A stretch of 64,000 bases of DNA from Leptofilum sp041748655. GTDB lineage: Bacteria > Chloroflexota > Anaerolineae > Promineifilales > Promineifilaceae. The stretch covers positions 1 to 64,000 of the forward strand of contig JBGTCV010000115.1 in assembly GCA_041748655.1 (NCBI GenBank), written 5' to 3'. The position numbers and the translations under genes were made by a program. Positions 1 to 7,902 of the stretch are shown piece by piece; the first letter of the stretch is position 1, and each line of letters opens with the position of its first letter. The notes under the pieces are model-generated. The model worked only from the letters and a program-made list of their open reading frames with translations. It did no database searches and was not told where the DNA came from.

Positions 1-1494
1 CAGCAGCAGCGCCACCAGCCGTTTGCGGCGCGAACGGCCGTTGACCGCCAGCCGCGCCTCTCGCCGCGCCGCCTGGCTCTGCCGCCACGCCCACCAGCCC
101 GTTGGTTCCGGGAATTTGGGGAAAGCGGCCGTTTGCTGGCGCACCCGCTCCACCATCCAGGGCAGCAGCAGAACACCCGCAAAACCCAGGTTGAAGAGGA
201 TGAAATCGGCCGTTTGAAAGGTGGGAATGAGCGCCTGAATATGTGCCAGCGCAGGTTTATTGTAGGTCAGGCTGCGTACCGTGCCGGAAAGATACATTGG
301 CCGGTGCAGCAGGGGCAGCAGCAGGAGCATCAGGCCAAAAAACGCCAAAATGGGTCGGGGCAGGCTGGCAAAGCGCAGTTGCCAAATGCTTAGCAAAATA
401 GCCACAACCCCCAACAGCCACAGCCCCAGCAAAATAGGGATAGCGCTGAGTTGGAACGCCTCCAAATCGCTGGGGCCAAGCAGGCGAGATGCGGCCAGGA
501 CGGCAAAATAGGTGAGCCAGGTGGCGACAAAAATGATGCGGGTGAGGCGGTAGGCGGTACGGCCGTTTTCCTGTCCCCAGGCGTTTAGCGTTTGCAGCAG
601 AATAATGAGCAAGGCAGGCGCGAGCACTTCCAATAGCTGGGGCAGCACGCTGCGCATGGCATTGCCCATGCCGGGACTAAATGTTGCCCCGCCCCACGAC
701 AGCAGCGCCCCCGGCAGCAGCGCCGCGCCAAACATCAGCCAGAGGTCGCCATTGAGGGTGCGCTGCCGGGCAATGGCGATCGCCGTTACCGCCAAAAACA
801 GATTGATGACGGAAAAGATAACGGCCGTTATCGCCTGGGAGACAAACTCCAGGTTAAAGGCCCACGGCATGAGCAAAAATTGCAAAAAGACCAGCGCGCC
901 GTGGCGCGGCCAGCGGCGCACCACCCAGTACATCACCAGCAGCCAGCCCACCTGGAACAGCACCTGAGACAGATTGTTCAGCAGCCGGGGCAGGCTGTTC
1001 CAGGCCAGTTCATTCATAAAAAAAGTGTAAGGCAGCCAGTTTTGGCCGTAAAAGATGAGCAGCCCCAGCCAGCTCACCACCCAGCCAGGCCAGCGCCGCC
1101 ACCAGGCCACCAGCACGCCCGCAGCCAAAAAATAGAGCGGCAAAAAACGGGACAAGTTGGCATTAAAGCTCAAAAGGAAGCCAAAGATGACAAAGGAGAG
1201 GAGAAACGGGACACCGGCCGCCACCGCCCCCCAGCCGGACAAAAACAACGGCCGGGGCAGCAAAAGCTGCCGGTTGCGCTCGCGGGCGTGTTCGCGCAGG
1301 CAGCTCAGCGGCCAGTCGCGCAGCTCGCGCCCCATCACGGCCAGAGCATCCCGTGGGCTGCTGGCGGCTGCATCTTGCAAATGCTGTTGAAAAACGGCCG
1401 TTACTTCCTCCCCAAATTCCTCCCGAAAATAGCGCGGGTACAGCCGCAGCAAAAAGGTGTACATCCAGAAGGCAAATTGGGTCAGTAGGGTCAT
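1..1494 (-). CDS. Membrane protein paired with PadR regulator (C-terminus outside window)
   Basis: A frame from ATG at 1494 stays open without a stop to the window edge, giving 498 codons with the 3' end missing. The N-terminus (MTLLTQFAFWMYTFLLRLYP, then RYFREEFGEEV) is of a type often seen on multi-pass membrane proteins that follow PadR regulators. Several hydrophobic stretches follow, for example FLLSFVIFGFLLSF near residue 115. It lies 49 bp downstream of the PadR gene on the same strand, so it is probably its regulated partner, perhaps a permease or stress-response membrane protein. No catalytic motif was recognised. The reading frame is certain; the function is not. Confidence 0.8.
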   Translation of the reverse strand, partial: MTLLTQFAFWMYTFLLRLYPRYFREEFGEEVTAVFQQHLQDAAASSPRDALAVMGRELRDWPLSCLREHARERNRQLLLPRPLFLSGWGAVAAGVPFLLSFVIFGFLLSFNANLSRFLPLYFLAAGVLVAWWRRWPGWVVSWLGLLIFYGQNWLPYTFFMNELAWNSLPRLLNNLSQVLFQVGWLLVMYWVVRRWPRHGALVFLQFLLMPWAFNLEFVSQAITAVIFSVINLFLAVTAIAIARQRTLNGDLWLMFGAALLPGALLSWGGATFSPGMGNAMRSVLPQLLEVLAPALLIILLQTLNAWGQENGRTAYRLTRIIFVATWLTYFAVLAASRLLGPSDLEAFQLSAIPILLGLWLLGVVAILLSIWQLRFASLPRPILAFFGLMLLLLPLLHRPMYLSGTVRSLTYNKPALAHIQALIPTFQTADFILFNLGFAGVLLLPWMVERVRQQTAAFPKFPEPTGWWAWRQSQAARREARLAVNGRSRRKRLVALLL

Positions 1495-1510
1495 GGTGGC
1501 CTCGGGTTAT

Positions 1511-1544
1511 AGATTGGTCCAATCTTCAAAGATTGGACCAATCT
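1511..1544. repeat. Doubled palindrome between padR and its partner gene
   Basis: Two near-identical 15-bp palindromes, AGATTGGTCCAATCT and AGATTGGACCAATCT, sit back to back. Together they form a 16-bp inverted repeat with a 2-nt centre. The structure fills most of the 49-bp gap between the PadR stop and the next start. As RNA it would fold into a very stable hairpin, or two alternative ones. It could attenuate read-through or serve as an operator. Confidence 0.7.
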
Positions 1545-1873
1545 CAGGCAGGCTTGGACTGTACGGCCGTAATCATAGCCTGCATCCGGGCCACGTCGGC
1601 ATTGAGAATTTGCTGGCCGAGGTCGGTGATGCGGTACGCTTTGCGGATACGGCCGTTCACGGTTCCCGTCGCTTCGTCATAACGTTCAATCCAGGCCAGG
1701 TCCAACATGCGGCGCAAGGCACCATACAATGTACCGGTGCTGAGCTGGATACGGCCGTTGCTCAACTGGGCCACATCTTGCAAAATGGCGTAGCCGTGCC
1801 TGGGCTGGCGCGACAGGCTTAACAAAATGAAAAAAGTTGTTTCTTGCAGGGGAATCTGGTCTTGCACGTTCAT
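1544..1873 (-). CDS. PadR family transcriptional regulator
   Basis: This 109-residue protein is typical of small (subfamily 2) PadR regulators, which repress adjacent membrane-protein genes. The winged-helix part is visible: ETTFFILLSLSRQPRHGYAI (residues 11-30), the recognition helix region LSTGTLYGALRRM, and the wing ending RKAYRITDLG. The ligand is unknown. The start at ATG 1873 lies 24 bp from an inverted repeat (1897-1917) matching the ATGT...ACAT pattern of PadR operators, which suggests autoregulation. It probably controls the membrane protein encoded downstream on the same strand. Confidence 0.93.
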   Translation of the reverse strand: MNVQDQIPLQETTFFILLSLSRQPRHGYAILQDVAQLSNGRIQLSTGTLYGALRRMLDLAWIERYDEATGTVNGRIRKAYRITDLGQQILNADVARMQAMITAVQSKPA

Positions 1874-1896
1874 AGCGTCCTATAGGTCACTGGATG

Positions 1897-1917
1897 ATAT
1901 GTCATTGGGTGACATAT
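1897..1917. promoter_or_regulatory. PadR-type operator
   Basis: ATATGTCA and TGACATAT form perfect 8-bp inverted arms separated by TTGGG, just upstream of the PadR start. The ATGT-N9-ACAT core matches the general PadR operator pattern. A weaker half-site (ATAGGTCA, near 1882) precedes it. This is inferred from position and symmetry. Confidence 0.65.
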
Positions 1918-2195
1918 TAGCACAGCCAGATACGGCGTGTCAACCGCTGTCAGGACGACAGCGAATTGGAGAATTTAACGAATGGGGAGAGGGACGGCCG
2001 TTTTCTGTCTTCTTCCCTCTGCCTTCTTGCTTGGAAACGGCCGTTACTGACAACCTTATGCTAAAATTTTACGGTTCAATATTGCAAGTTAAGCAGTGCG
2101 GCTGCGCAAACCTGCGCCAACGCCGACCGCAGCCAGGCAGCGTTTCGCGTGTGCCAAAACTGGTATCCCCGCAAGGGTTAGTAAGGAGTTCTGTT

Positions 2196-3227
2196 TTGAT
2201 ACGCTACTCTACAAACAACCTATTTTGGCTTTTGCTACTTTTGTTGGTGAGTTCTTGCCAGTCACCAGCAGTTACCGTCAAACGAGATATTCCAATACCA
2301 CGGGCTTTTCACCAAATGACTTATGACAGCGCTCGCCAACTCATCGTAATGTTTGGTGGGCAGTCGGGTATGCTGACGACGGCCGAAGATGAGTTCCCGC
2401 AAGCCAATTGGCTCAATGACACCTGGACGTTCAACGGGGATGTTTGGCAGAAGGTTGACGCGTCAATCAGCCTCCACTCTTCAAGCGGTTACGACATAGC
2501 ATTCGATGCCAATCGCAATGTGACGGTTTTAATCGGTTACAGTCAAGAATCGGAAGGAAACAACAGGTTCGCAAAAACGTGGGAGTTTGACGGGGCAGTT
2601 TGGCAGACAGCCACCATGAATGAGGAAATCCCTGCTCAATTGTTTCCCCTTTTGGCTATTGATCCGCATCAGAAAGGTCTTTTTTTGTTTTCAGGTCTTC
2701 AGCTAAGCGACATATGGCAATATGATGGACAAGCCTGGTTGCTTTTCCCATCCCAGGTTCCGCCGCTTATGAGAAGTTCGCTGAATGCCAAAGTGGTTTA
2801 TTTCGAGCAGTTGGAAGCTTTTGTCTTCACAAATTTGGAGGGGGGAACAGAAAAGTTTACTCCTTTTCAAGAAGAGCTTTGGAGCTTCTTGCCTTCGCGA
2901 GAAGAAAATAACGGTGCGCGTTACTTTTTTGACATGGTGTACGATACGGCGCGAGGGGTTATTGTTTTATTCGGTGGTCAAAGACAGGCACGCCCTGCCG
3001 GGAGTTTACAGCTAGAGGTCATTCAAACGCTAAATGACACCTGGGAATTTGATGGCGAAGTCTGGTATGAAGTTTCACCGCGCCATGTGCCACCCGCCCG
3101 ATATGGTCACGCAATGGTCTACGACGAGGCGCGAGGCGTTGTTGTCCTGTTTGGCGGTATCGCTGCTGATGGAACCTACCTAAACGATACATGGGAGTAT
3201 GACGGGGTAACCTGGATGCAGAAGTAA
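2196..3227 (+). CDS. Kelch-repeat lipoprotein
   Basis: The product is a 343-residue exported lipoprotein made of kelch repeats, expected to fold as a beta-propeller anchored outside the membrane. I chose TTG 2196 because AAGGAG (2183-2188) lies 7 bp upstream and the frame then opens directly on a lipoprotein signal, MIRYSTNNLF, a leucine run and VSSC (Cys21). Upstream in-frame ATG codons would bury the signal peptide. About five kelch units are visible, with signatures such as MTYDSARQLIVMFGG, MVYDTARGVIVLFGG and MVYDEARGVVVLFGG, each followed by NDTW.F.G..W. Binding partner and role are unknown. No operon partner is evident. Confidence 0.88.
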   Translation: MIRYSTNNLFWLLLLLLVSSCQSPAVTVKRDIPIPRAFHQMTYDSARQLIVMFGGQSGMLTTAEDEFPQANWLNDTWTFNGDVWQKVDASISLHSSSGYDIAFDANRNVTVLIGYSQESEGNNRFAKTWEFDGAVWQTATMNEEIPAQLFPLLAIDPHQKGLFLFSGLQLSDIWQYDGQAWLLFPSQVPPLMRSSLNAKVVYFEQLEAFVFTNLEGGTEKFTPFQEELWSFLPSREENNGARYFFDMVYDTARGVIVLFGGQRQARPAGSLQLEVIQTLNDTWEFDGEVWYEVSPRHVPPARYGHAMVYDEARGVVVLFGGIAADGTYLNDTWEYDGVTWMQK

Positions 3228-3239
3228 TTATCCCTGCGC

Positions 3240-3488
3240 TCATTCACTTACTTGTTGAAGTGCACTTTCCATGACGGCGCGGCTCAAGCTAAATCCCTGC
3301 CGCCGCAAAACTTCGAGATGCGGCTTAATCTCTTGCAGAAAGCCTGCCTGTTTACCCTTAACCAGCAAACCAACGGTGCCAACCTTCTTTTGATTCATTT
3401 CGGATAACTTTCGCCGTCCTTTTTTCTCATCCATCAACACCCACGCGGCACCTATCTCTCGTGCAAGAACGTTAGAAACAACGATCAT
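3240..3488 (-). pseudogene. Internally deleted PIN-domain toxin (DUF3368/VapC-like)
   Basis: This 82-codon frame encodes the C-terminal half of a DUF3368 PIN-domain ribonuclease toxin (LAREIGAAWVLMDEKKGRR, VGTVGLLVKGKQAGF, FSLSRAVMESALQQ). The family is normally about 155-165 residues. The first six residues, MIVVSN, match the usual extreme N-terminus of full-length members and are joined directly to the distal half. About 75 residues, including acidic active-site positions and the middle of the fold, therefore appear to be deleted in frame. It overlaps the antitoxin stop by 4 bp (ATGA), the normal toxin-antitoxin arrangement. It is probably inactive as a nuclease. Confidence 0.75.
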
Positions 3489-3769
3489 TCTTCCCCGGTA
3501 CCAGGTAGTTCAGCCACCGCCTGCCATTCGTCAGCCAGCTCGTCTTCCGTGTAGTCTACGTAGGCAATGCCAAGTTTGCGCAACAAAGCCAAGAACTCAA
3601 TCCGGCTGATGCCCAACAATTGCCCCGCTTTCCCAGACGAGATTCGCCCCTCAACAAACAGAGACAAAACCAGCCATTCAGCGACGCGGTTTGAGATTTC
3701 TTCACGACTAATGCCCAAACGGAGCAAAGGGGCTGGGAGCTGAATTTCAAGAATTGTGCTTGTTATCAT
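3485..3769 (-). CDS. UPF0175 family antitoxin
   Basis: This 94-residue protein belongs to UPF0175, small DNA-binding proteins commonly paired with DUF3368 PIN toxins. The diagnostic C-terminal part is clear: GRISSGKAGQLLGISRIEFL, then LLRKLGIAYVDYTEDEL. I used ATG 3769, the M of MITSTILEIQLP, because GAGGTGG lies just upstream and the longer frame adds an unrelated hydrophobic start. The gene is intact although its toxin partner is truncated. It may persist as a repressor of its own promoter or as an anti-addiction remnant. Confidence 0.88.
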   Translation of the reverse strand: MITSTILEIQLPAPLLRLGISREEISNRVAEWLVLSLFVEGRISSGKAGQLLGISRIEFLALLRKLGIAYVDYTEDELADEWQAVAELPGTGEE

Positions 3770-3849
3770 CCACCTCATTGCGAGATTTAATAACCAAAAA
3801 AAACATGCCAAACTCGATTGTACCCGAAAATCGAACGCAATTCGCCACC

Positions 3850-5532
3850 CTAAATCCAGGTCGGCTCCTCGTACATGCCAAATACCTCGCGGAAAACGTC
3901 GGTGATTTCGCCCAGGGTGGCGTATTCGCGCACCGCTTCGATGATGAAGGGCATCGTGTTGGCCGTGCCCTGCGCCGCTTCGCGCAGGGCTTGCAGCGCA
4001 TCACCCACCTTCTCGCTGTCCCGCTCCGCCTTTACCTGCTGAATACGGCCGATTTGCCGCTCATACCCCTGCGGATCCATCGCCAAAATGGGAATACGCA
4101 TCTCCTCGGTTTTATCGACATAGCCGTTCACCCCCACAATGGTGCGTTCCCTGGCATCAATTTCCCGCTGGTATTGGTACGCCGCATTAGAAATTTCCTG
4201 CTGGTAAAAGCCCTGCTCGATGGCAGGCAGCACGCCGCCCAGCTCCTCCACCTGCTGCCAATATTCGTACACCTGCGCCTCAATTTTGTTCGTCTCGTGC
4301 TCCACAAAAAAGGAACCGGCCAGCGGATCAATCGTGTTGGCCACGCCGCTTTCCTCAGCGATGATTTGCTGGGTGCGCATGGCGATGGTGACGGCTTCTT
4401 CGCTGGGCAAGGCCAGCGCTTCGTCCATGCTGTTGGTGTGCAGACTTTGGGTACCGCCCAAAACGGCCGCCAACGCCTGAATGGCTACGCGAACGATGTT
4501 ATTCTCCGGCTGCTGCGCCGTCAGGGAAACGCCTGCGGTTTGGGTATGGAAGCGGCACAGCCAGGAGCGCGGATTTTTCGCACCGAACGTGTCGCGCATT
4601 TCTCGTGCCCAGATGCGGCGGGCAGCGCGGAACTTGGCAATCTCCTCAAAAAAGTCGTTGTGGCAGTTAAAGAAGAGGCTCAGGCGCGGGGCAAAGTCGT
4701 CGATGTCCAGGCCGCGATCCAGCCCCCAGCGCACGTATTCCAGCCCGTCACCCAGGGTAAAGGCCAGCTCTTGAGCGGCCGTAGAGCCTGCCTCACGAAT
4801 GTGGTAGCCGCTGATGGAAATGGTGTTCCACTCTGGCATATGTTTGGTACCAAACTCCACCGTATCCGTCACCAACCGCATGGAGGGTTCGGGCGGGAAG
4901 ATGTACTCTTTTTGGGCAATGTACTCCTTGAGGATGTCGTTTTGCAGCGTGCCGCGCAGTTTGGCCATCGGCACGCCCTGCTTTTCGGCGGTGACGATGT
5001 ACATCGCCCAGATGATCGCCGCCGGGCTGTTGATCGTCATGCTGGTGCTCACCTGGTCCAGGGGAATGCCGTCGAACAGGATTTCCATATCCGCCAGGCT
5101 GCTGATGGCCACGCCGCAGTGGCCAAATTCACCCAGCGCCTGGGGGGCGTCGGTGTCGTACCCCATCAGCGTGGCCAGGTCGAAGGCCACGGAAAGGCCC
5201 ATGTTGCCCTGGGAGAGCAGGTATTTGTAACGGCCGTTTGTCTCTTCAGCCGTACCAAACCCGGCAAACATGCGGGTGGTCCAGGGGCGACCCCGGTGCA
5301 TGGTGGCGTGTACGCCGCGCGTATAGGGATATTCGCCGGGATAGCCTAAATCTTGCTGGTAATCCAGGTCGGCCACGTCCAGCGGGGTGTAGAGCCGCTT
5401 AATCGGTTCGCTGGAGGTGGTAAGGAACTGCTTTTTACGCTCTGGGAAGCGGGCCAGGGTTTTGTGCAGGGTGGTTTCTTCCCATTTATCTTTATTCTCG
5501 GCCAGTTCGGCCAGCTTTTTTTTGTCGTACAT
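3850..5532 (-). CDS. Acyl-CoA mutase large (catalytic) subunit, annotated family methylmalonyl-CoA mutase; pocket residues ICM-like
   Basis: This 560-residue protein is the TIM-barrel subunit of an adenosylcobalamin-dependent acyl-CoA mutase. It lacks the C-terminal B12-binding domain, which must be a separate subunit not present here. Conserved features include YPYTRGVHATMHRGRPWT (71-85), GLSVAFDLATLMGYD, SMTIN and SGYHI with His244. At the positions that discriminate substrates it has Phe89 and Gln207 (TTRMFAGFG, YIAQKEYIF), where methylmalonyl-CoA mutases have Tyr89 and Arg207. Phe and Gln are the isobutyryl-CoA mutase pattern. The enzyme may therefore isomerise isobutyryl/butyryl-CoA or a related acyl-CoA. 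A methylmalonyl-CoA epimerase at 16.8 kb argues for keeping the alternative open. Confidence 0.9.
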   Translation of the reverse strand: MYDKKKLAELAENKDKWEETTLHKTLARFPERKKQFLTTSSEPIKRLYTPLDVADLDYQQDLGYPGEYPYTRGVHATMHRGRPWTTRMFAGFGTAEETNGRYKYLLSQGNMGLSVAFDLATLMGYDTDAPQALGEFGHCGVAISSLADMEILFDGIPLDQVSTSMTINSPAAIIWAMYIVTAEKQGVPMAKLRGTLQNDILKEYIAQKEYIFPPEPSMRLVTDTVEFGTKHMPEWNTISISGYHIREAGSTAAQELAFTLGDGLEYVRWGLDRGLDIDDFAPRLSLFFNCHNDFFEEIAKFRAARRIWAREMRDTFGAKNPRSWLCRFHTQTAGVSLTAQQPENNIVRVAIQALAAVLGGTQSLHTNSMDEALALPSEEAVTIAMRTQQIIAEESGVANTIDPLAGSFFVEHETNKIEAQVYEYWQQVEELGGVLPAIEQGFYQQEISNAAYQYQREIDARERTIVGVNGYVDKTEEMRIPILAMDPQGYERQIGRIQQVKAERDSEKVGDALQALREAAQGTANTMPFIIEAVREYATLGEITDVFREVFGMYEEPTWI

Positions 5533-5927
5533 GGGTGCTCCTCATGAAATTTAAAGCAGAGGCGCGGAGGCGCAGAGATTAAACAAAGAGGCTTTTCTGG
5601 CGCTGCGCTGCTGCTTACGGTTCAACATATTTTAAGTGGGTGATTTTTGTTGTTGTAGGTGGATTATACTTGGGGGGGAATTTGTTGGCTAGGTAACGGC
5701 CGTATGAATGGTTAATTGTGGATGGTAAATGGTTAATTGTTAATTTGGGGAACGGCCGTTCACCAAGCGATGTCCACATCGCACACCCTGTCATCCCACC
5801 CCTTGCAGGCAAAACAGAACCAAAACGTAGGCTGCCAATCGTTGCCCCGCCCCCGCCCATCCGCTAGAATGCACCCGGCTCTGAATCTAAACTAAAAAAG
5901 CCACAGCAACGACTAAGGTAGCTATTC
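5533..5927. other. Intergenic region with low-complexity repeats
   Basis: No gene was seen. It contains a GA-rich segment (AGAGGCGCGGAGGCGCAGAGA, around 5552-5572, of the same type as the inverted repeat at 12.3 kb). A direct repeat ATGGTTAATTGT occurs at 5708-5719 and 5729-5740. Two ACGGCCGT palindromes lie near 5696 and 5752. It must hold the promoter for the mutase on the minus strand, but no convincing hexamers were found. Confidence 0.5.
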
Positions 5928-6029
5928 GCCGGAGGCTGAAGCCCTCCGGCTAGTTGTGAAAGCCCCACCAGGGCTATTAGCAGCCTCGCAGAGGCTTCCA
6001 TAACTAGCCGGGTCGTTTACGGTCCGGCG
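5928..6029. repeat. REPIN/MITE-like multi-hairpin element
   Basis: A 102-bp element bounded by imperfect terminal inverted repeats of about 28 bp. The left end reads CGCCGGAGG...CTCCGGCTAGTT and the right end is its approximate reverse complement, AACTAGCCGGG...TCCGGCG. Each end is itself a hairpin (GCCGGAGG/CCTCCGGC on the left). Two further hairpins lie inside, one around 5961-5974 and a perfect one, AGCCTC-GCA-GAGGCT, at 5983-5997. The layout of paired inverted REP-like units is that of a REPIN or small MITE. It ends just before murJ. Confidence 0.7.
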
Positions 6030-6076
6030 ATGCTGTGCCCTCTGTGGCAAAAATTTCAGTGCCAAAGGTGAACTAT

Positions 6077-7774
6077 TTGATCAACCCAACTGACGCCACT
6101 GAAGATGCCACCCAAGCCATCCCGCTGCTGCTAGATGCGGATTTAACGCCGTCTCCCCCCCACAACCTCAGTGAAAACAAAGGCGTCGTGAAGGCAGCGG
6201 CCGTTTTGGCCGTGGGCAACGTCACCAGCCGGGTGCTGGGGCTGGTGCGGGAGATTGTCAAATCGAACCTGTACGGCGCGTCTGACCTGCTGGGCGCCTA
6301 CACCGTGGCGGCGCTGGTGCCCATGACGCTGTTCAACCTGATCACCGGCGGCGAGATGGTCAGCTCTTCGCTGGTGCCGGTGTTTAGCGACCTGGCCAGC
6401 AAGGAGCGACGCGAAGAGCTGTGGAGCGTGGTCAGCTCTTTTTTGAGTCTGGCCATGGCCATTCTGCTCTTTATTGTTGCCCTCGTCATGGTGTTCACCC
6501 CCCAAATCGCCTGGCTGGCCGGTGCCCGCAACTTTTCCGATGGCAGCTTAACGGCCGTTACCGAACAGATGATGCGCCTGGCCACCCCCGCCGTCCTCTT
6601 TTTATCCATTGCCAGCATCCTGACCGGGGTGCTGTACGCCCTGGAGCGGTTCACCCTGCCCGCCTTCACCGCCGCCATCTTCAACGGCACCATCGTCATC
6701 GTGGCCCTGCTGCGCCCGGACCATATCGACAGCCTGGTTTATGGCCTGCTGCTCGGCTCCTTTTTGCAGATTATGTTGCAGCTGCCTGCCCTGCGCGACG
6801 GCCGTTTCCGGTTCCAGTTCAACTGGCGGCATCCTGCCGTGCGGCGCATCCTCATTTTGTATGCGCCCATCGTGGTGGTCTTGTTGGTGAACCAGGCAGC
6901 TATCTGGATTAGCTACAATCTGGCCATCCTCACTGGCGACAACAGCGTCACCTACATGACCTATGCCACCACGCTGTACCAGTTTCCGCTGGGGCTGGTC
7001 GTCACCGCCCTGTCGATGGCCACTTTGCCCACGCTCTCCCAAATTGTTACCGCCTATCACGCCAGCAAGCAGACGGACCTGCCAGCGGCCACAGCGCGGG
7101 TGCAGGAGTTTAAGCAAACGCTGGCGGGTGGTTTGAGGTTGGTGATCACCCTGGTATTACCGGCTACCGCTGGACTATTCGCCCTGGCCCCGGCCATCAT
7201 TGCGCTTTTATTGGAACATGGCAAATTTACGCCGCAGGATACGGCCGTTACCGCCACTGTCCTGCGCATCTATCTGGCTGGTCTGCCCTTTGCCGCCATC
7301 GACCAGATGCTGGTCTTTGCCTCCTACGCCCGCAAAGATACCTGGCGGCCCGCCGTGGTGGGCGTCATCAGCATTGTGATTTATACGATAACGGCCGTTT
7401 TGTTGCTGGAACCCATTGGCCTTTATAGTTTAATGGTGGCCGACGCGATCAAACATTTCACCCACACCATGATGATGCTCTGGCTCTTGCAGCGCCATCT
7501 GGGCGGCCTGCGGGGCTTTGGCATCAGCACCGCCACCTGGAAGGCGCTGGTGGCCTCTGTATTGACCGGTCTGGTGGCTTATGGCGTGGGGGAAACGGCC
7601 GCTGCCCTGCTCCCCCTTACTGGTTTTCTGGGTAAGCTGAGCCTGGTGGCCGTAGCTGGCGGGCTGGGGCTGCTGACATTTTTGGGGTTGGTACGGCTGC
7701 TGGGCATGACAGAAGTGCAAATGCTGCACCGTACCCTGAGCGCCCGTCTGCGCCGTCGCCAACCCAGACCTTGA
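6077..7774 (+). CDS. murJ: Lipid II flippase MurJ
   Basis: MurJ is the inner-membrane MOP-superfamily flippase that exports lipid II for peptidoglycan synthesis. The sequence shows the family start of the membrane core (GNVTSRVLGLVREIVKSNLYG, then AYTVAALVPMTLFNLITGGE) and about 14 hydrophobic helices. The length is usual (565 residues from this start). TTG 6077 is preceded by AAAGGTG with 6-bp spacing. An in-frame GTG at 6035 would add 14 residues but has no ribosome site and abuts the repeat element. A soluble N-terminal extension of about 45 residues is poorly conserved. The gene stands alone, followed by the FHA gene on the same strand. Confidence 0.92.
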   Translation: MINPTDATEDATQAIPLLLDADLTPSPPHNLSENKGVVKAAAVLAVGNVTSRVLGLVREIVKSNLYGASDLLGAYTVAALVPMTLFNLITGGEMVSSSLVPVFSDLASKERREELWSVVSSFLSLAMAILLFIVALVMVFTPQIAWLAGARNFSDGSLTAVTEQMMRLATPAVLFLSIASILTGVLYALERFTLPAFTAAIFNGTIVIVALLRPDHIDSLVYGLLLGSFLQIMLQLPALRDGRFRFQFNWRHPAVRRILILYAPIVVVLLVNQAAIWISYNLAILTGDNSVTYMTYATTLYQFPLGLVVTALSMATLPTLSQIVTAYHASKQTDLPAATARVQEFKQTLAGGLRLVITLVLPATAGLFALAPAIIALLLEHGKFTPQDTAVTATVLRIYLAGLPFAAIDQMLVFASYARKDTWRPAVVGVISIVIYTITAVLLLEPIGLYSLMVADAIKHFTHTMMMLWLLQRHLGGLRGFGISTATWKALVASVLTGLVAYGVGETAAALLPLTGFLGKLSLVAVAGGLGLLTFLGLVRLLGMTEVQMLHRTLSARLRRRQPRP

Positions 7775-7902
7775 TTCGTTCTGACACTTTTCATCTTCTT
7801 GTTTGGCTAGCTTGCCAATGATCTGCATTTTTGGTTAAAATGCACAGCGCAAGGTACAAAACCAAAATTTTCTCAAACACAAAGCACAAAAAGGAAACGG
7901 CC

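Noticed and set aside
1163..1522. 119-codon frame on the minus strand overlapping the membrane protein gene
   Set aside because: It overlaps the longer edge-running membrane protein in another frame and has a Gly/Ala/Arg-rich nonsense composition.
3754..5349. 531-codon open frame on the plus strand
   Set aside because: It is the antisense shadow of the mutase gene; the product is a low-complexity His/Gln/Arg-rich sequence without homology.
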